Shown: one piece after another, positions 61,541-64,000 of the stretch
Layout: the number at the start of each line of letters is the position of its first letter
How positions within the stretch are numbered: the first letter of the stretch is position 1
Assembly (NCBI RefSeq): GCF_014650955.1
Contig: NZ_BMVY01000007.1
Span: 161,833 to 225,832 of the forward strand
Direction of reading: 5' to 3'
Source: Streptomyces tauricus
GTDB lineage: Bacteria > Actinomycetota > Actinomycetes > Streptomycetales > Streptomycetaceae
DNA: 64,000 nucleotides
Made by a program: the position numbers and the translations under genes
Notes under the pieces: generated by a model
What the model was told of the DNA's origin: nothing
The model's input: the letters and a program-made list of their open reading frames with translations, nothing else
Database searches by the model: none

Positions 61541-62851
61541 GTGACCGGCTCCCGTTCCCTGAGTTCCGGGCTCCGTGCTCTGCGCCCCGCCGCGTTCGGC
61601 GTGGATCCGAGTGGTGAGCGCATGCAGCGCATCCGCAGATCTCCGAACTACGCGGACGGCGTGTTCCGCAATCCCGAGGGCGCCCCTCGCCCGGACGGCG
61701 CCATGCGCGAGTTCGCGAAGTCCTACTTCCGCAAGGAGGAGCGCGTCCAGCGGGCTCCCGCGGGCGTCGTGCCGGTGCACGCCACGACCCTCGCCGACCT
61801 CGCCGCGCCGCCGGCCTCAGGGCTGCGGCTGACGTGGATGGGCCACTCCAGTGTGCTCGCGGAGATCGACGGACACCGGGTGCTCTTCGACCCCGTCTGG
61901 GGCGAGAGGTGCTCCCCGTTCGCCTTCGCCGGGCCCAAGCGGCTGCATCCCGTGCCCGTGCCCTTGGCGGCGCTCGGCCCGGTCGACGTGGTCGTCATCT
62001 CCCACGACCACTACGACCACCTCGACCTGCCGACGATCAAGGCCCTCGCGGACACGGACACGCTGTTCGCGGTGCCCCTCGGCGTCGGCGCCCATCTGGA
62101 GCACTGGGGCGTCCCGGCGGACCGGCTGCGCGAGCTGGACTGGCACGAGACGACGAAGGTCGGCGGGATCTCCCTCACCGCCACACCCGCCCGGCACTTC
62201 TGCGGCCGGGGCCTGCGCAACACGCAGCACACCCTCTGGGCCTCCTGGGTGGTCGCGGGCGACGAGCACCGGATCTACCACAGCGGCGACACCGGCTACT
62301 TCACCGGCTTCAAGGACATCGGCACCGAGTACGGGCCCTTCGACGCCACGATGATCCAGATCGGCGCGTACAGCGACTTCTGGCCCGACATCCACATGAC
62401 GCCCGAGGAGGGCATGCGCGCCCACCTCGACCTCCAGGGCGACCGGCCCACCGGCGTGATGATGCCGATCCACTGGGCCACGTTCAACCTCGCGGCGCAC
62501 CCGTGGGCCGAGCCGGGCGAGGGCACGGTCGCCGCCGCCCATGCGGCCGGCGCCCGGGTCGCGCTGCCCCGGCCCGGTGAGCCCTTCGAACCCACGGCCG
62601 AGAGCGTTCCGTCCGAGCCGTGGTGGCGGGGTGTGGCCCTGGTGCCCAAGGGCGGCTGGCCCGCCGTCGAGAAGACGGCCACCGGGGAGACGGCCGTCGC
62701 CGACGCGGCCGGTGCCGACAAGGCCGTCGCGGAGGAGGGCGTCGCGGACGAGGCCGTCGCGGACGAGGGCGTCGTCGGGAAGGCGGTCCGTGACACTCCG
62801 CGTGACAAGGCGACGGACGCCGGAGACCCGGAATCGGTGCCGACGGGCTGA
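61541..62851 (+). CDS. MBL-fold metal-dependent hydrolase with a repetitive C-terminal tail
   Basis: A 436-residue protein. The metallo-beta-lactamase motif is SHDHYDHLD (about residues 154-162), followed by RHFCGRG, HSGDTGY (about 247) and PIHWATFNLA with His (about 308), the set of the NAPE-PLD/RomA-like group that acts on phospholipids or lactones. The last 60 residues are imperfect acidic Ala/Val repeats (AVADEGVVG-like) and look disordered. GTG 61541 has GGAGG upstream; the earlier ATG is less likely. A strong terminator follows. Confidence 0.9.
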   Translation: MTGSRSLSSGLRALRPAAFGVDPSGERMQRIRRSPNYADGVFRNPEGAPRPDGAMREFAKSYFRKEERVQRAPAGVVPVHATTLADLAAPPASGLRLTWMGHSSVLAEIDGHRVLFDPVWGERCSPFAFAGPKRLHPVPVPLAALGPVDVVVISHDHYDHLDLPTIKALADTDTLFAVPLGVGAHLEHWGVPADRLRELDWHETTKVGGISLTATPARHFCGRGLRNTQHTLWASWVVAGDEHRIYHSGDTGYFTGFKDIGTEYGPFDATMIQIGAYSDFWPDIHMTPEEGMRAHLDLQGDRPTGVMMPIHWATFNLAAHPWAEPGEGTVAAAHAAGARVALPRPGEPFEPTAESVPSEPWWRGVALVPKGGWPAVEKTATGETAVADAAGADKAVAEEGVADEAVADEGVVGKAVRDTPRDKATDAGDPESVPTG

Positions 62852-62887
62852 CCTGAGGGCTGACCTGAGGGCTGCCCGAAGGCGGTC

Positions 62888-62926
62888 GGCGAGGGCCGAG
62901 GAGCGAATTGCTCCTCGGCCCTCGCC
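62888..62926 (+). terminator. Terminator after the MBL gene
   Basis: Perfect 16-bp arms (62888-62903 and 62911-62926) with a 7-base loop, followed by a short GTTTG. Confidence 0.85.
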
Positions 62927-63183
62927 GTTTGTCGTTGACCGCTTCTGACCAGGTCTGATCGGTTCGGCGAGACATAGGCGCGGGTGTTCGAGGGGTTTAT
63001 CGGTCTGTCGTACGAACGCTCATACCAGAGCGGGATGTCAGCCGTCGGACTTTGTCAACTGCCCACCGCACATGATGCGGTGGCGACTACTGTGAGTGGC
63101 CGCTGAGCGACAGAGGGCCGATTTCTTCGGCTCTCTCGACCGGGGGATCCCCACAGCCCCGACACACCAGTACGAGGACGTCG
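62927..63183 (+). promoter_or_regulatory. Promoter region of the histidine kinase gene
   Basis: It contains a perfect dyad CCACCGCA-N5-TGCGGTGG (63063-63083) about 100 bp before the start codon, a candidate operator. No other gene is seen. Confidence 0.45.
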
Positions 63184-64000
63184 ATGTCTCACCTTCGCGC
63201 ACCGGCCGCACGCGCAGACCGCCGCGAGGGCGGGCGGCACGGGCGACCGGTCGCCCGCAACACCCCCACACTGCCCGAGACCCACATACGGCCCCAACTG
63301 CTCCGCCTCGCGATCCTGCCGCCCCTCGCGGTGGCTCTCAGCGCGAGCGCCGCCGTGCTCTTCACCGTCCGCACCACCGGCGCACGCCCCGGCCCCACCC
63401 TGTGGATCGTGCTCTCCGGAGCCCTCGCGGTCGCTCTCGCGGGCATCGTGATCGCCACCGTGGCCGCAGACCGGGCCGCCCGCTCCGTGCACGACCGCAT
63501 CGGGGCGCTGCGCCGCATCAGCGCCCGGGGCCAGGCCGATCTGGTCGGCCTCGTCGAGACACTGCGCCGCGGTGACGGGCCACCCGTGCGCCGACCGCGC
63601 GGCCGGCCCGCCCCCGACGCCGACGACTTCGACCTCCTCGCCGAGGATCTGGCGTCCGCGCACGACGGGGCGATCGGCGCGGTCGTCCAGGCCTCCCAGC
63701 TGTCCAGCCACGCGGGCAGCGAGCAGAAGGTCGAGGTCTTCGTCAATCTGGCCCGGCGGCTCCAGTCCCTCGTGCACCGCGAGATCTCGATCCTCGACGA
63801 GCTGGAGAACGAGATCGAGGACCCTGACCTGCTCAAGGGCCTCTTCCACGTCGATCACCTCGCCACCCGCATCCGCCGCCACGCCGAGAACCTCGCGGTG
63901 CTCGGCGGTGCCGTCTCGCGCCGCCAGTGGAGCAACCCGGTCTCCATGACCGAGGTGCTGCGTTCCGCGACCGCGGAGGTCGAGCAGTACTCACGGGTCA
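63184..64000 (+). CDS. Membrane sensor histidine kinase, N-terminal part
   Basis: The gene runs off the right edge; 272 residues are visible. After a basic start there are two close membrane helices (about residues 44-66 and 74-96), a linker (DRIGALRRISARGQADL), and a dimerisation helix pair with the phosphoacceptor His likely in SLVHREISILDELE (about 200). The pattern (FVNLARRLQSLVHREI) is that of nitrate-sensor-like kinases of Streptomyces conservons (CvnA). The ATPase domain is beyond the window, so neither kinase activity nor a conservon can be confirmed here. ATG 63184 has GAGG upstream. Confidence 0.82.
   Translation, partial: MSHLRAPAARADRREGGRHGRPVARNTPTLPETHIRPQLLRLAILPPLAVALSASAAVLFTVRTTGARPGPTLWIVLSGALAVALAGIVIATVAADRAARSVHDRIGALRRISARGQADLVGLVETLRRGDGPPVRRPRGRPAPDADDFDLLAEDLASAHDGAIGAVVQASQLSSHAGSEQKVEVFVNLARRLQSLVHREISILDELENEIEDPDLLKGLFHVDHLATRIRRHAENLAVLGGAVSRRQWSNPVSMTEVLRSATAEVEQYSRV

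Noticed and set aside
1..64000. tRNA or rRNA genes
   Set aside because: I looked through the intergenic gaps for cloverleaf-like or rRNA-conserved sequence and saw none.

Overview
The window is a piece of an actinobacterial chromosome, almost certainly Streptomyces. The reasons are very high GC, many GTG starts, short 4-bp ATGA/GTGA gene overlaps, Tat and Sec secreted peptidases, a c-di-AMP (ydaO-type) leader ahead of a LysM/M23 peptidase, small Streptomyces-style proteins, and a hopanoid cluster in the gene order known from that genus. Every family assignment here was made by reading motifs; no database search was run.

Layout. 1-6.7 kb: the 3' end of a ThDP enzyme, an IclR regulator, a complete sugar-type ABC importer on the minus strand (permease, lipoprotein, double ATPase), a divergent SDR dehydrogenase and a MerR regulator. 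6.9-12.4 kb: a small membrane protein and three secreted peptidases (M1, S15-like, M14). 12.5-24 kb: a BCCT osmolyte transporter, a D-amino-acid-oxidase-like flavoenzyme, an unassigned protein, an ABC-F ATPase, Tex, a 47-residue LPFR-motif protein, a SalK/SCO6745-like protein, and two DJ-1/PfpI proteins. 24.0-24.9 kb: an 892-bp IS5-type element inserted exactly at the stop codon of an enoyl-CoA hydratase gene. 25-28.4 kb: that hydratase, an anti-sigma-type ATPase, type I IPP isomerase (idi) and a GalE-like epimerase.

28.7-35.7 kb holds a tightly coupled seven-gene operon: a fusion protein with a CDP-alcohol phosphatidyltransferase domain, a sugar-phosphate-type nucleotidyltransferase, a glycerol-1-phosphate-dehydrogenase-like enzyme, a second CDP-alcohol phosphatidyltransferase, a GT2 glycosyltransferase, and a TagGH/Wzm-Wzt-type ABC exporter. 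It ends in a perfect 16-bp-stem terminator. This is the best candidate for an undescribed system: the gene set predicts an exported phospho-alcohol glycoconjugate.

36.0-49.0 kb is the hopanoid operon: hpnC, hpnD, an unlisted 46-codon ORF, hpnE, a polyprenyl diphosphate synthase, shc, hpnG, hpnH, ispG, dxs and hpnO. The MEP genes (dxs, ispG) and idi nearby feed IPP/DMAPP. The synthase gives the FPP-type precursor, HpnC/D/E make squalene, Shc makes hopene, HpnH adds adenosine, HpnG removes adenine and HpnO aminates the ribosyl chain.

49.2-64 kb: an XRE-cupin regulator with two tandem operators and a DUF6126-like peptide, a tyrosine phosphatase, a GH36 alpha-galactosidase, the riboswitch-controlled M23 peptidase, a TetR/epimerase/methyltransferase group, a Tat-exported protein, an SGNH hydrolase, another TetR, a Glu/Leu/Phe/Val dehydrogenase, an MBL-fold hydrolase and the 5' part of a membrane histidine kinase. 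About fourteen copies of a short GC-rich repeat (GGGGCGCGGGGAACTGCGC type) sit only between genes, mostly at gene 3' ends, singly, as a perfect 50-bp palindrome or as a five-unit tandem array. I saw no rRNA, tRNA or CRISPR.
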